From NCBI GenBank assembly GCA_013141415.1, contig JABFQY010000006.1, positions 107,151 to 171,150 of the forward strand: DNA of 64,000 bases, written 5' to 3'. Below, in pieces: positions 24,723-33,471 of the stretch (position 1 is the stretch's first letter; every line of letters begins with the position of its first letter). The notes under the pieces were generated by a model that made no database searches, was not told where the DNA came from, and saw only the letters and a list, made by a program, of their open reading frames with translations. Source of the DNA: Kiritimatiellaceae bacterium (GTDB lineage Bacteria; Verrucomicrobiota; Kiritimatiellia; Kiritimatiellales; Tichowtungiaceae). The translations under genes were made by a program, and so were the position numbers.

Positions 24723-27074
24723 ATGGAAATCGTTGAAAAGATGAAGCCGTTCGTGTTTGAACCGCAAGCGTGGGACGTAACCGAACACTGCTATGATTGG
24801 AAAGTCCACAGAAGAAACGAAACCGTATTTGCCATCGGGAACGGATATTTAGGAATCCGGGGTTGCTTCGAAGAGGGCTTCCACGAGGAAGACCAGTGGC
24901 ACACCGAGCCGAATACCTGCATCAACGGGATTTACGAGTACCAGACGGACGGCAAAGGCGGACACCGTTACAAAGGATACCCGACCAAACGCCACGGTAT
25001 GCCGGCTCTGCCGAACGGTTTCAAGTTCAGCATTTATCTGGACGGAGAGCACTTCCATCTCGCGCACGGCAAAAATTCCGAATACAGAAGAAATCTCGAC
25101 ATGAAACGCGGACTTCTGACGCGTGAATTCGTCTGGGAAAGCCCGAACGGCAAAATGGCAAAGTTCACCTTCGAACGTTTCACGTCCATGGATAATTTCC
25201 ACATCGTCGGCACGAAGGTGACGGTCACGCCGATCAATTTTTCCGGCGAAATCAGAATTGTCTCCGAATTAGGCGGGCCGGTAAAAAACATGCAATACGA
25301 CATTACAAATGCAGACGGCACGATCATCGAATGCCTTGAAACCAAAACCGCCGAGATGCGCGACGATGCCGCCCTGCTCAGACGAATGTTCAAAGGCAGC
25401 CAGATTCAGGTTTGCGTTGCCGCGAAAACCTTTTTTAAAGGCGCCGCTTCAGGAACGCCCGCCAGCACAATAAAGGCTGGGAAAATCTGCGAAGCATTTA
25501 CCGTGTCAGCAGAGAAAAATCAGACGGTTTCTGCAGAAAAGATCGCCTGCTACTATACGACAAAAGACTGCGCGGAAAATAACCTTGAGGCGCAGACCTT
25601 GCAGACCTTGAAGCAGGTGGCGGATGCGGGTTATGACGCGGTGAAGGCGGCTCACATGCGCGCCTGGGCAACGGTTTGGGACGTGACGGACATGGAAATT
25701 GACGGCGACCTGGCGTTGCAGCAGGCGATCCGGTTCAGTCTGTTTCATACGTTGCAGTCAACGGGCCGTCAGGGCTGGAACAATATCGGCGCAAACGGCT
25801 TGTCCGGGATCAGTAAATATCAGGGGCACTATTTCTGGGATACCGAAATTTATGTCCTGCCGTTTTATACCTACACCTTCCAGCAGGACGCCAAGAATCT
25901 GCTCATGTACCGTTACTCGATTCTGGATCGGGCGCGGGAACAGGCAAAAATCATGGATGACACGGGCGCGCATTTTTCGTGGAACTCGATCAGCGGCGAA
26001 GAGTGCGGCGTGGTTTATGAAGCGTCGCATGCGCAATATCACATCAACAACGCCGTGGCGTTCGGGATTTATCGCTACTTCGAGGCGACCGGTGACAAGG
26101 AATTTCTATACAACTATTGCGCGGAAGTTCTGTTTGAGACGGCGCGCTGCATGGCGCACCGCGGGAATTTTATCGAAGCGCACGACGGAAAGTTCTGTAT
26201 CAACGTGGTCTGCGGGCCGGATGAATACGGCGCGATGGTCAACAATAACTGCTACACGAACATGCTGACGAAGTTCCATCTGGAGTTTGCGCTGAAGGTG
26301 CTGGGAATGTTGAAGGCCGAGGCTCCGGCGAAATACGACGAGCTGGTCAAGAAGTGCGAGCTGACGGATAAGGAGCAGACGCTGTGGCGGCAGGCCGCAG
26401 AAAAAATGTACATCCCGTACAACGAAAAACTCGGACTTTACATGCAGGACGATTCCTTCATCTATAAAGATCCTCTGGATCCGGCGCTGCCAAAGTCGGA
26501 ATGGCACGCCAAGTATGTCAAAACGCATCCGCTCAACACCTGGCGCCACCAGATCATCAAGCAGGCCGACACCGTACTGCTGACGTTTTTGCTGAATGAC
26601 AGCTTCTCGCTTGAGGAGAAAAAACGCATCTACGATTATTACGAACCGAAAACACTCCACTCGTCTTCCCTGTCGCCAAGCATTCACAGCATTATCGCCA
26701 GTGAAATCGGGTATCAGGACGCGGCCTATAATTTCTTCATGAAGACCGCGCGCATGGACATCGACGATTATTCCGGTTCGACGTTCTTCGGAAATCATGC
26801 GGCTTGCATGGCTTCATCCTGGATGGTTATGGTCAATGGCTTTGCGGGATTCCGCATTGTCGAAGGACAGATGCACTTCAATCCGTGGATGCCTGCGCAT
26901 TGGAATCGCGTTACGTTTAAAATTGTATTCCAGGGCAGCACCCTTCAAGTGACTCTCACGAAATCTGTGAATCCGAATGATCCTACGAAATGTGCGGCAA
27001 AGTTCGAATTATTGAATGCTGGCGAAGTGAACGTATTTTGCAGAGGGGAAAAGATCAAATGCTCAAAGGTGTAA
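24723..27074 (+). CDS. Glycoside hydrolase family 65 disaccharide phosphorylase
   Basis: A 783-residue cytoplasmic enzyme that cleaves an alpha-glucoside such as maltose, trehalose or kojibiose with phosphate, giving beta-glucose-1-phosphate and glucose. The N-terminal beta-sandwich starts with an RRNETVFAIGNGYLGIRG motif; the (alpha/alpha)6 barrel has YFWDTEIYVLPFY, and the general acid Glu is E501 in VCGPDEYGAMVNNN. Phosphate-binding residues lie in LHSSSLSPSIHSIIASEIG. The disaccharide preference cannot be read reliably from sequence by eye. pgmB overlaps its 3' end by 16 bases, a classic pairing that converts the product to glucose-6-phosphate. GGAG lies 11 bases before the ATG. Confidence 0.95.
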   Translation: MEIVEKMKPFVFEPQAWDVTEHCYDWKVHRRNETVFAIGNGYLGIRGCFEEGFHEEDQWHTEPNTCINGIYEYQTDGKGGHRYKGYPTKRHGMPALPNGFKFSIYLDGEHFHLAHGKNSEYRRNLDMKRGLLTREFVWESPNGKMAKFTFERFTSMDNFHIVGTKVTVTPINFSGEIRIVSELGGPVKNMQYDITNADGTIIECLETKTAEMRDDAALLRRMFKGSQIQVCVAAKTFFKGAASGTPASTIKAGKICEAFTVSAEKNQTVSAEKIACYYTTKDCAENNLEAQTLQTLKQVADAGYDAVKAAHMRAWATVWDVTDMEIDGDLALQQAIRFSLFHTLQSTGRQGWNNIGANGLSGISKYQGHYFWDTEIYVLPFYTYTFQQDAKNLLMYRYSILDRAREQAKIMDDTGAHFSWNSISGEECGVVYEASHAQYHINNAVAFGIYRYFEATGDKEFLYNYCAEVLFETARCMAHRGNFIEAHDGKFCINVVCGPDEYGAMVNNNCYTNMLTKFHLEFALKVLGMLKAEAPAKYDELVKKCELTDKEQTLWRQAAEKMYIPYNEKLGLYMQDDSFIYKDPLDPALPKSEWHAKYVKTHPLNTWRHQIIKQADTVLLTFLLNDSFSLEEKKRIYDYYEPKTLHSSSLSPSIHSIIASEIGYQDAAYNFFMKTARMDIDDYSGSTFFGNHAACMASSWMVMVNGFAGFRIVEGQMHFNPWMPAHWNRVTFKIVFQGSTLQVTLTKSVNPNDPTKCAAKFELLNAGEVNVFCRGEKIKCSKV

Positions 27075-27715
27075 TTTTTGATTTAGATGGCGTCATTGTA
27101 GATACCGCAAAATACCACTACCTCGCGTGGGCACGACTGGCGCGGGAGCTGGGATTTGAATTCACCGAGACGGACAATGAACGGCTGAAAGGTGTCAGCC
27201 GGATGCAGTCGCTGGAGTTTCTGCTGGATACGGGCAAAGTTTCTGTCCCGGAAGAGAAAAAAGAAGGTCTGGCGCAAAAGAAAAATGATTGGTACGTCGA
27301 CTACATCAAACAACTTCGGGAAGACGAAATTCTGCCCGGCGCGAAAAAGTTTTTACTGGAGCTTCGTGCAAACGGAATTCTGGTGTCGCTGGGATCGGCC
27401 AGCAAAAACTCGCCGCTGATTTTAGAACGGCTGAAGATCGTTGAACTGTTTGACGCCGTGGTGGACGGACGGGATACGACCCGCGGAAAGCCGGATCCTC
27501 AGGTGTTCCAGATCGGAGCGCAAAAGCTGGGACTCGCCTGTGACGAATGCGTGGTGTTTGAGGATGCGGATGCCGGAATTGTGGCGGCTCACGCCGCCGG
27601 TATGAAAGCCGTCGGAATTGGAACGGCGGCCAACCTGCCCGACGCCGACTACCTCATTGCCGATCTAAGCGAAATGAATCTGGACTTGCTCAAGAAGATT
27701 TATGGAAAAGGGTAG
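27059..27715 (+). CDS. pgmB: Beta-phosphoglucomutase
   Basis: The 218-residue HAD enzyme turns beta-glucose-1-phosphate into glucose-6-phosphate. Motif I FDLDGVIVDTAKYHYLAW includes the nucleophile D8 and acid D10; the cap has GVSRMQSLEFLL; later motifs are LGSASKN, GKPDPQVF and VFEDADAGIVAAHAAGM. The ATG 27059 overlaps the GH65 end and has GAGGGGAA upstream. The frame is open 23 codons earlier but those lie in the GH65 C-terminus. About 200 bases of its 3' end recur at 29125-29333. Confidence 0.95.
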   Translation: MLKGVIFDLDGVIVDTAKYHYLAWARLARELGFEFTETDNERLKGVSRMQSLEFLLDTGKVSVPEEKKEGLAQKKNDWYVDYIKQLREDEILPGAKKFLLELRANGILVSLGSASKNSPLILERLKIVELFDAVVDGRDTTRGKPDPQVFQIGAQKLGLACDECVVFEDADAGIVAAHAAGMKAVGIGTAANLPDADYLIADLSEMNLDLLKKIYGKG

Positions 27716-27719
27716 CTTC

Positions 27720-27734
27720 GCCCCCAACCCGCAA
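27720..27734. repeat. 15-base direct repeat, right of the GH65-pgmB pair
   Basis: Identical to 24565-24579. It begins five bases after the pgmB stop. Confidence 0.55.
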
Positions 27735-27770
27735 GGGGTTCCTTTTCAGGACGCTATCGCTTAGCGTGTT

Positions 27771-28922
27771 TTACTCTTTCGCATGGGATCTATTCGTCAG
27801 AATCGTTGACAAGGGACGTACTAGAACACGATCCGACAAAGCGTATTCGCGCTGACCGGGATAAATGATCCACAAGGCATCCAGTTTCAGGTCGTCAATA
27901 GCGATATGCATCGAGCGAGTCATTTTGGGAGCATCCTGCCGTTTGAATTCGATCCCCAGCCTTTTTCCCTCATGCAGCAAAAAGAGATCCAGTTCCGCGC
28001 CGCTATGCACCGTATAGAAGTAAGCTTCCAGCGGATTCAGTGCGTGCAGTGTTTCTTCCAGCGCAAATCCCTCCCAGGAGGCACCGAGTTTCGGATGCAC
28101 CTGAAGTTCTTTGGGCGTTGTCACTCCTTGAAGCGCATGAAAAAGTCCGCTGTCGCGAAAATAGATCTTGGGCGTCTTAACCAGCCGCTTGCCTGTGTTT
28201 TCATACCAGGGCTGAAGACGCCTGATCATGAACGTCTGTTCCAGCGCGTCCAGATAACTGCGGGCCGTATTAGGAGCGATACCCAGTGAAGCTGCAATTT
28301 CACTCCCGTTCCATATCTGTGCATGATAGTGGGAAACCATAGACCAGAATCGTCCGATGGCGGACGGATTCATACCAAATCCGGCCTGCGCCAGATCGCG
28401 TTCCAAAAAGGTTCTAATAAAATCCCGGCGCCAGCGGAGACTGTCTTCGTTGGACGCGGCCAGAAAAGACCGCGGGAAGCCGCCTCGGAACCAGAGCTGA
28501 TCCGCCTCATTCGCGTGAATCTCACTCAAATCGAAACCCCGCATATTGATGATTTCCACACGACCGGCCAGCGACTCCGATGCCTGCCGGGAAAGATCGG
28601 GTGATGCGCTGCCCAATATGAGAAAAGTCGCTGGACGGTTTTCCCGGTCAGCCAATACCCGCAGGACAGGAAAAATACCCGGTTGCCGCTGGGCCTCGTC
28701 AATAACCACCGTTCCCTTCAGAGGCGACAGCGCCGTCATAGGGTTTTCCATCAGCAAAGCGGTTGTCGGGTCTTCCAGGTCAAAATAGTTGGATGCTTCC
28801 GGATGAACCAATTGCCGAGCCAGAGTGGTTTTTCCGCACTGCCGCGGTCCAAGCAGAGCCACAATTGGACTGCGCACCAAACCCTGCTGGACCTGCTGAA
28901 GATAGTATTTTCTATTAACCAT
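27771..28922 (-). CDS. AAA ATPase with DUF4143 (putative transposition/defence-associated type)
   Basis: A 383-residue ATPase: Walker A LLGPRQCGKTTLARQL near residue 24, Walker B GTVVIDEAQR near 76, a winged-helix region (GSEIAASLGIAPNTARSYLDAL) and a C-terminal DUF4143 domain with a PD-(D/E)xK-like core (LDLFLLHEGKRLGIEFKRQDAPK). Genes of this family are common, patchily distributed and of unsettled function. ATG 28922 is chosen at MVNRKYYL; it lies seven bases from a 25-base palindrome. It interrupts the pgmB neighbourhood, with a pgmB fragment on its other side. Confidence 0.85.
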   Translation of the reverse strand: MVNRKYYLQQVQQGLVRSPIVALLGPRQCGKTTLARQLVHPEASNYFDLEDPTTALLMENPMTALSPLKGTVVIDEAQRQPGIFPVLRVLADRENRPATFLILGSASPDLSRQASESLAGRVEIINMRGFDLSEIHANEADQLWFRGGFPRSFLAASNEDSLRWRRDFIRTFLERDLAQAGFGMNPSAIGRFWSMVSHYHAQIWNGSEIAASLGIAPNTARSYLDALEQTFMIRRLQPWYENTGKRLVKTPKIYFRDSGLFHALQGVTTPKELQVHPKLGASWEGFALEETLHALNPLEAYFYTVHSGAELDLFLLHEGKRLGIEFKRQDAPKMTRSMHIAIDDLKLDALWIIYPGQREYALSDRVLVRPLSTILTNRSHAKE

Positions 28923-28928
28923 GGACGA

Positions 28929-28953
28929 AATATTGCAACGTCGTTGCAATATT
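28929..28953. promoter_or_regulatory. Perfect palindrome upstream of the DUF4143 gene
   Basis: Twelve-base arms AATATTGCAACG and CGTTGCAATATT are separated by one T. It lies directly before the start codon, where an operator or autoregulatory site would be expected. With a one-base centre it is a protein-binding dyad rather than an RNA hairpin. Confidence 0.6.
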
Positions 28954-29124
28954 TCAAGTTATTTATCGAATTTTGAGACACACATTCCCATTTCATTCAG
29001 GCAAAAAAATAATCAGAGTCACCCTCTGGAAAAAGTTTTCTTCTCGGCAACTGTCCCGGCAAACATGCAGGGCAAAGCCCTGTGCGCCCCGCCGTCATCA
29101 ATGCCTGATCGGAAAGCTGACCCG

Positions 29125-29333
29125 CCAGAATCGGAGCGCAGAAGCTGGGGCTTTCCTGTGACGAATGCGTGGTATTTGAGGATGCAGACGCCGGAATTGT
29201 GGCGGCTCACGCCGCCGGCATGAAAGCCGTCGGAATTGGAACAGCGGCCAACCTGCCAGACGCCGACTACTTGATCGCCGATCTAAGCGAAATGAATCTG
29301 GACTTGCTCAAACAGATTTATGGAAAAGGGTAG
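29125..29333 (+). pseudogene. 3' fragment of a second pgmB
   Basis: This matches bases 27507-27715 of pgmB at roughly 95 percent, with about ten substitutions and one inserted base near its start (frameshift). It ends with the same codons and TAG at 29331. No start, nucleophile motif or GH65 partner is present, so it is a decayed duplicate. It and the intact copy flank the DUF4143 gene. Confidence 0.85.
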
Positions 29334-29389
29334 CTCTACCAAAGAGTTCTTTGCAGCGGCGAGTTCAGCAACCATTCTGTGCGGGAAAC

Positions 29390-30382
29390 CTATTGTTCTC
29401 CGCCGCCGTCAATGCGTGATTTCGAAGATCGCCCGCTTTCTGACTTTCTTAGATTTGCCTTCCAGTCGAATTCGACACCCGGGTTCTGCGTCTCCCACCA
29501 TGCTTTCCATCGCTCAAAATCACTTCCAAAATCCTCGCCCGTTATGGATTGGAGATACGTTGTACTGTAAAAAGTTTTTTTACTCGTCTGTAACCATTTG
29601 ATCAGATAGGGAACAGCCTCAACTTGGCCAAAAGAACCAAGGTACGCTGCCGCATTTTGCCAAACATTGTACCTTCGATCACGGAGCAATGGAATTGCCG
29701 CCGCAAGTCCGCAAGGATCCTGCTTTTTATGCAGAATGAGCAGTGTCATTGAGAGAATACCCTCTTCTTTAGAAAAAGTTAAATTCTCCAGCAACTTACC
29801 AGAGGAAATGTGTTCATTGAGACACACAAGCCCAACATAGTTTTTCGGAGCCCAACCTGTGAGAGTCCAATACGCTACACCCAGTAGCGTGATACAGACT
29901 ATCATCATTACAATCCGTACTTTTAGCTTCTGAGCCATATTTGGGAACCCGTTATCCGTTTTCCCTTCGCTAAAATAGCGGTTGGAGGCCGGGCCAAAAA
30001 GGCCCAGAAGAAGCATACAGAAGCCCATGATGGTAAATGGCCACCACTCGACGTGTCTCCCGAGTGCCAGCAAAGACAGCACATAAGAAAACGGATACAA
30101 CGCAAGGAGAAGAATGCGACCCCAGCTACAGCGTCGTAATACGGCAATTGCAGATGTTAAGAATATCACATGTAACAGTATTGAACCGGTGCGAAGAAGT
30201 TCTTCCGGAATGTTCCAGAGCGGCCTCATCTGCAAGAGAGACCCCATGACTCCAATCGGGTAAATCAGAATCTTCCAAGTCAGCACGAAAATTTCACTAA
30301 CAATAATTAACCAGCAGAGAAAGCTGAGTGATAAGGGACGCAACGAATCTTCTTTATTCAAAAAAATTGTCGGTTCTTGCAT
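29390..30382 (-). CDS. Membrane protein with C-terminal HEAT-like repeats
   Basis: The 330-residue protein has five or six hydrophobic helices in its first 190 residues (for example LSLSFLCWLIIVSEIFVLTW and ILLLALYPFSYVLSLLAL) and a soluble C-terminal part with HEAT-type helices: GLAAAIPLLRDRRYNVWQNA, AAYLGSFGQVEAVPYLIKWL, then TGEDFGSDFERWKAWWE, a tail often seen after HEAT repeats. No function can be assigned. It is A+T-richer than the neighbouring genes. Confidence 0.7.
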   Translation of the reverse strand: MQEPTIFLNKEDSLRPLSLSFLCWLIIVSEIFVLTWKILIYPIGVMGSLLQMRPLWNIPEELLRTGSILLHVIFLTSAIAVLRRCSWGRILLLALYPFSYVLSLLALGRHVEWWPFTIMGFCMLLLGLFGPASNRYFSEGKTDNGFPNMAQKLKVRIVMMIVCITLLGVAYWTLTGWAPKNYVGLVCLNEHISSGKLLENLTFSKEEGILSMTLLILHKKQDPCGLAAAIPLLRDRRYNVWQNAAAYLGSFGQVEAVPYLIKWLQTSKKTFYSTTYLQSITGEDFGSDFERWKAWWETQNPGVEFDWKANLRKSESGRSSKSRIDGGGEQ

Positions 30383-30405
30383 TCAAGCATTTCCCGTTTG
30401 GTTCA

Positions 30406-31767
30406 TTACCCGATGCACTTCTTGACCACAGCCGTGAGCTGTTCGGCGAGGCGGTTGGTCATTTCGTCGGTCGGGCCTTCGACCATGACGCGGCACATCG
30501 GCTGGGTTCCGGAATAGCGGATCAGCACGCGGCCTTTGTCGCCGAGTTCGGCTTCAGCTTTTTTGACGGCCTTCTGAATTTCCGCGATCTCTTCGAGCGG
30601 CGGCTTCTGAGCCACGTTAAAATTGATGAGTTTCTGCGGGAAAACGCTCATGACTTTCGCCAGTTCGGAAAGCGGCTTGCCGGTTTCGCGCATGATCGCC
30701 AGCAGTTGCAGCGCGGCGATGATGCCGTCGCCGGTTGAATGGTGGTTATGGAAAATCATGTGGCCGGAGGCTTCGCCGCCGAGCACGGCGTCGTCTTTGA
30801 TCATCCGCTCCAGCACATAGCGGTCGCCGACCGGCGTGATGGCGACATCAATCCCCTGCTCTTTCATGGCGGAGAGAAAGCCGAAGTTGCTCATGACGGT
30901 GCCGACGATCTCGTTGTTTTTGAGCATTCCTTTGTTCTTATAGTGAACCGCGCAGATGGCCATGATCTGGTCGCCGGAGAGTTCCGCGCCGGTTTCATCC
31001 ACCACGATCAGGCGGTCGGCATCGCCGTCGAACGCCAGTCCGACATCCGCGCCGGTCGCAACCACTTTGGCTCTGAGGTCGGCGGTGTGCTGCGAGCCGC
31101 AGTTGTCGTTAATGTTCATACCGTTGGGCGAAACATGAATGGCCGACACCGCGGCGCCCAGCTCGGAAAAAATAATCGGTGCGACTTTGTAGGCGGCGCC
31201 GTTGGCGCAGTCGAGCACCAGCTTCATGCCGTCGAGCGTCTGGTCTTCCGGAAAGGTGTTTTTACAGAAAACAATGTAGCGGCCGACGGCGTCGTCGATG
31301 CGTTTGGCCTTACCGATGTCGTCTTCCGTTGAGCGAACATCGCGCAGAGTGCGCCCGCCGATCAGTTTTTCCATTTCTTCCTCTTCGGCGTCCGGCAGTT
31401 TATAGCCGGTGCGGGAAAAGATTTTGATGCCGTTGTCGTGATACGGATTGTGCGAAGCGGAAATAACAATGCCGGCATCGGCACGCATATCCTGCGTGAT
31501 GAACGCCACGCCGGGAGTCGGCAGCGGGCCGAGCAGAAGAACATCCACGCCCATCGAACAGACTCCGGCGGTCAGCGCATTTTCGAGCATGTAGCCGCTC
31601 AGCCGGGTATCTTTGCCGATGACGATACGCGGACGGGAGTCTTTGCCTTTATGGTATTCCTTGCAGACATACGCCACCGCGCGGCCGATTTCCAGCGCCT
31701 GCTCGGCGGTCATGTTGCCCATGTTCGCCATGCCGCGAACGCCGTCGGTTCCGAAAAGCTTTCCCAT
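30406..31767 (-). CDS. glmM: Phosphoglucosamine mutase
   Basis: The 453-residue enzyme converts glucosamine-6-phosphate to glucosamine-1-phosphate on the way to UDP-GlcNAc. It starts KLFGTDGVRG; the phosphoserine loop is VISASHNPYHDNGIKIF near residue 100; the metal loop is AFDGDADRL; the sugar loop is GGEASGH; the phosphate site is RYSGTQP. ATG 31767 has AAAGGAGAG upstream. It follows the beta-helix gene by 11 bases and belongs to the glmS-containing strand. Confidence 0.97.
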   Translation of the reverse strand: MGKLFGTDGVRGMANMGNMTAEQALEIGRAVAYVCKEYHKGKDSRPRIVIGKDTRLSGYMLENALTAGVCSMGVDVLLLGPLPTPGVAFITQDMRADAGIVISASHNPYHDNGIKIFSRTGYKLPDAEEEEMEKLIGGRTLRDVRSTEDDIGKAKRIDDAVGRYIVFCKNTFPEDQTLDGMKLVLDCANGAAYKVAPIIFSELGAAVSAIHVSPNGMNINDNCGSQHTADLRAKVVATGADVGLAFDGDADRLIVVDETGAELSGDQIMAICAVHYKNKGMLKNNEIVGTVMSNFGFLSAMKEQGIDVAITPVGDRYVLERMIKDDAVLGGEASGHMIFHNHHSTGDGIIAALQLLAIMRETGKPLSELAKVMSVFPQKLINFNVAQKPPLEEIAEIQKAVKKAEAELGDKGRVLIRYSGTQPMCRVMVEGPTDEMTNRLAEQLTAVVKKCIG

Positions 31768-31778
31768 TCGTCTCTCCT

Positions 31779-32783
31779 TTAATTCCAACGTGCTGCGGAT
31801 TCATCCACGATGCTCTGAAGCCATGCGGTCGCTTCGGCACGGGCTGTTTCATTCAAATTCTGTACGGCGGCGACGTAGTTCGCCTTGTCCGCCTTTTCGA
31901 TCTCTTTCATTAGACCTGCGCTGATCGGTGCTTCGACGGCGGTGTGAACAGATTTGCCGGTCAGCTTTTCCAGTCGCTGGATGCGCTCGTTGAGAATCAG
32001 GTCGAGGTTGGCCATTGCACCGGCGTGGCAGGCGCGGTCAAAGTCATCGCGGATGAAAAGTACACGGACGTTTTCATACCACGCTTTGAGCGAACGGATA
32101 TTACCGATGTAGATCAAATTGTTTCGGACGATGCGGTCGATGTTTTTGTAAACGCCCGCCTCGAACGAAACGGTTTTTTCGGCCGGAACTGCGGGAACAT
32201 GAAGCTGGTTTTCGTCGAGCACGTCTTTACGGCAGATGCCGCCTGCGGCGATGACACAGCCGTAAGCGATACGCGCCGGGCCGACCAGTCCGCCCTGCCC
32301 GCCGAGAAACACCGGCTTCTGATTCAGCAGAGCGCCGCGCGGCACGTCGCCGACCAGCGAAGCCGTGGCTTTATCCTGATTCGGCGTGAAGTTGAAATGA
32401 ACATACGACGATCCGACTTCGCTGTGGTCTTTACGGCTGGTGCCGCCCGCCATCAGGATATCGCAGAAATTGATCAGACTGCCGAGGGTGACGAACGGGA
32501 GAAGTACGGTTTGTTTGAGGCCGACGGTGTGCGCGCCGTTGGCTTCCTCTTCCAGAATGGTGCCTTCGCGGACGTGCGCGCCGCTGCCCATGTTAGCGCC
32601 GTCGAGAAATACCGCGCCGGAGAAAAATCCGCCTTTAAGTTTTACGCCGCGCGCCAGCTGGCAGTTTTCAATCGTGACCGGCCCTTCGGCACCGATTTCA
32701 CAGCCCGGGCCGATCGATGAACCGGATATCCGGCATCCGGGATGGACAACGGCATCGCGGGAAATGTGGTTGCCATCACTCAT
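31779..32783 (-). CDS. Left-handed beta-helix protein, GlmU-like without nucleotidyltransferase domain
   Basis: A 334-residue protein. Its first half has hexapeptide-repeat character (ISGSSIGPGCEIGAEGPV, VTIENCQLARGVKLKG, ANMGSGAHVREGTIL) and a loop GGTSRKDHSEVGSSYVHFNF found in a group annotated as UDP-GlcNAc pyrophosphorylase-like. The C-terminal 100 residues are helical. There is no N-terminal pyrophosphorylase motif (LAAGxGTRM). Its place between glmS and glmM suggests a role in acetylation or regulation of UDP-GlcNAc synthesis; this is inference. The start overlaps the small membrane protein stop by four bases. Confidence 0.75.
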   Translation of the reverse strand: MSDGNHISRDAVVHPGCRISGSSIGPGCEIGAEGPVTIENCQLARGVKLKGGFFSGAVFLDGANMGSGAHVREGTILEEEANGAHTVGLKQTVLLPFVTLGSLINFCDILMAGGTSRKDHSEVGSSYVHFNFTPNQDKATASLVGDVPRGALLNQKPVFLGGQGGLVGPARIAYGCVIAAGGICRKDVLDENQLHVPAVPAEKTVSFEAGVYKNIDRIVRNNLIYIGNIRSLKAWYENVRVLFIRDDFDRACHAGAMANLDLILNERIQRLEKLTGKSVHTAVEAPISAGLMKEIEKADKANYVAAVQNLNETARAEATAWLQSIVDESAARWN

Positions 32784-32956
32784 TTAAGCAGGACTCCGAT
32801 CGTTGTTCCGATTCCTGTGAAAAGAAGCAAAGCGATGGATGTTTTCATGGAGAACGCCAGATTGAAAATTTCAATCTTGGTTCTGCCGCCGGTGAAAATG
32901 AAAAACAGGGCGCAGAGCGCCATCAGAAACAAAGCCCAAAGAAGCGGTTTATTCAT
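32780..32956 (-). CDS. 58-residue membrane protein, LapA/DUF1049-like
   Basis: ATG at 32956 is preceded by a strong AGGAGGT and the stop overlaps the next start (ATGA). The product has two hydrophobic helices, LLWALFLMALCALFFIF and TSIALLLFTGIGTTIGVLL, joined by GGRTKIEIFNLAFSMK. This two-helix pattern with a polar link resembles LapA (DUF1049), which in Escherichia coli is linked to lipopolysaccharide control through LapB. It lies beside a TPR gene, though that one is soluble and smaller than LapB. Confidence 0.75.
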   Translation of the reverse strand: MNKPLLWALFLMALCALFFIFTGGRTKIEIFNLAFSMKTSIALLLFTGIGTTIGVLLK

Positions 32957-32982
32957 AGATACCTCCTGACCCGGTTACCGGC

Positions 32983-33003
32983 TATTAGATATTGGTTATT
33001 GGC
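32983..33003. repeat. Heptamer repeat, three units
   Basis: TATTAGA, TATTGGT and TATTGGC follow one another in the gap between the TPR gene and the 58-residue protein. Confidence 0.5.
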
Positions 33004-33042
33004 TGGCAAGTCAAACTCAGGGTTTCCGCCTGACAGCAAATA

Positions 33043-33456
33043 TCAAAAATTATCGTCCGGCGTTTGTTCGAAGGCGCTGTAAATCCATTCGAGAATAGAC
33101 TCGAACCGGGCGTCGCCGTGCAGGGCCGCCAAATCAGGATCCTTCTTCATCGCGTCGTAATCGTTATAGCCCAGCTCAACGGCGCGACTCAGCGCGTCGA
33201 ACGCATCATCGGCCCGGTCGGAAAGCGCCAGACTGCACGCCAGATTATACCAGACCACCGGATCTTCCGCGCAGAGACGGCTGAGGCGTTCGTCCACACG
33301 CAACCCGTCGGCATAGGCACCGGTGCGGGTGTAAAGGTCGCCAAGCGCGCGCATCACGCCGGTATCTTCCGGCAGACGGCGGGCGACGGCTTGCAGGAAT
33401 TCGAGTTCCTGTTTGTTTTCCCGGAGGTTTTCCGGCTGATGTTCGATTGGTATCAC
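33043..33456 (-). CDS. Small TPR-domain protein
   Basis: A 137-residue soluble protein built of about three tetratricopeptide helices pairs: TGVMRALGDLYTRTGAYADG, PVVWYNLACSLALSDRADDA and FDALSRAVELGYND, then a tail common in TPR proteins (DPDLAALHGDARFESIL). It has no signal peptide. It probably serves as an adaptor. It is 15 bases downstream of citrate synthase on the same strand. Confidence 0.75.
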   Translation of the reverse strand: MIPIEHQPENLRENKQELEFLQAVARRLPEDTGVMRALGDLYTRTGAYADGLRVDERLSRLCAEDPVVWYNLACSLALSDRADDAFDALSRAVELGYNDYDAMKKDPDLAALHGDARFESILEWIYSAFEQTPDDNF

Positions 33457-33471
33457 GGCGGGAAAATTCCA

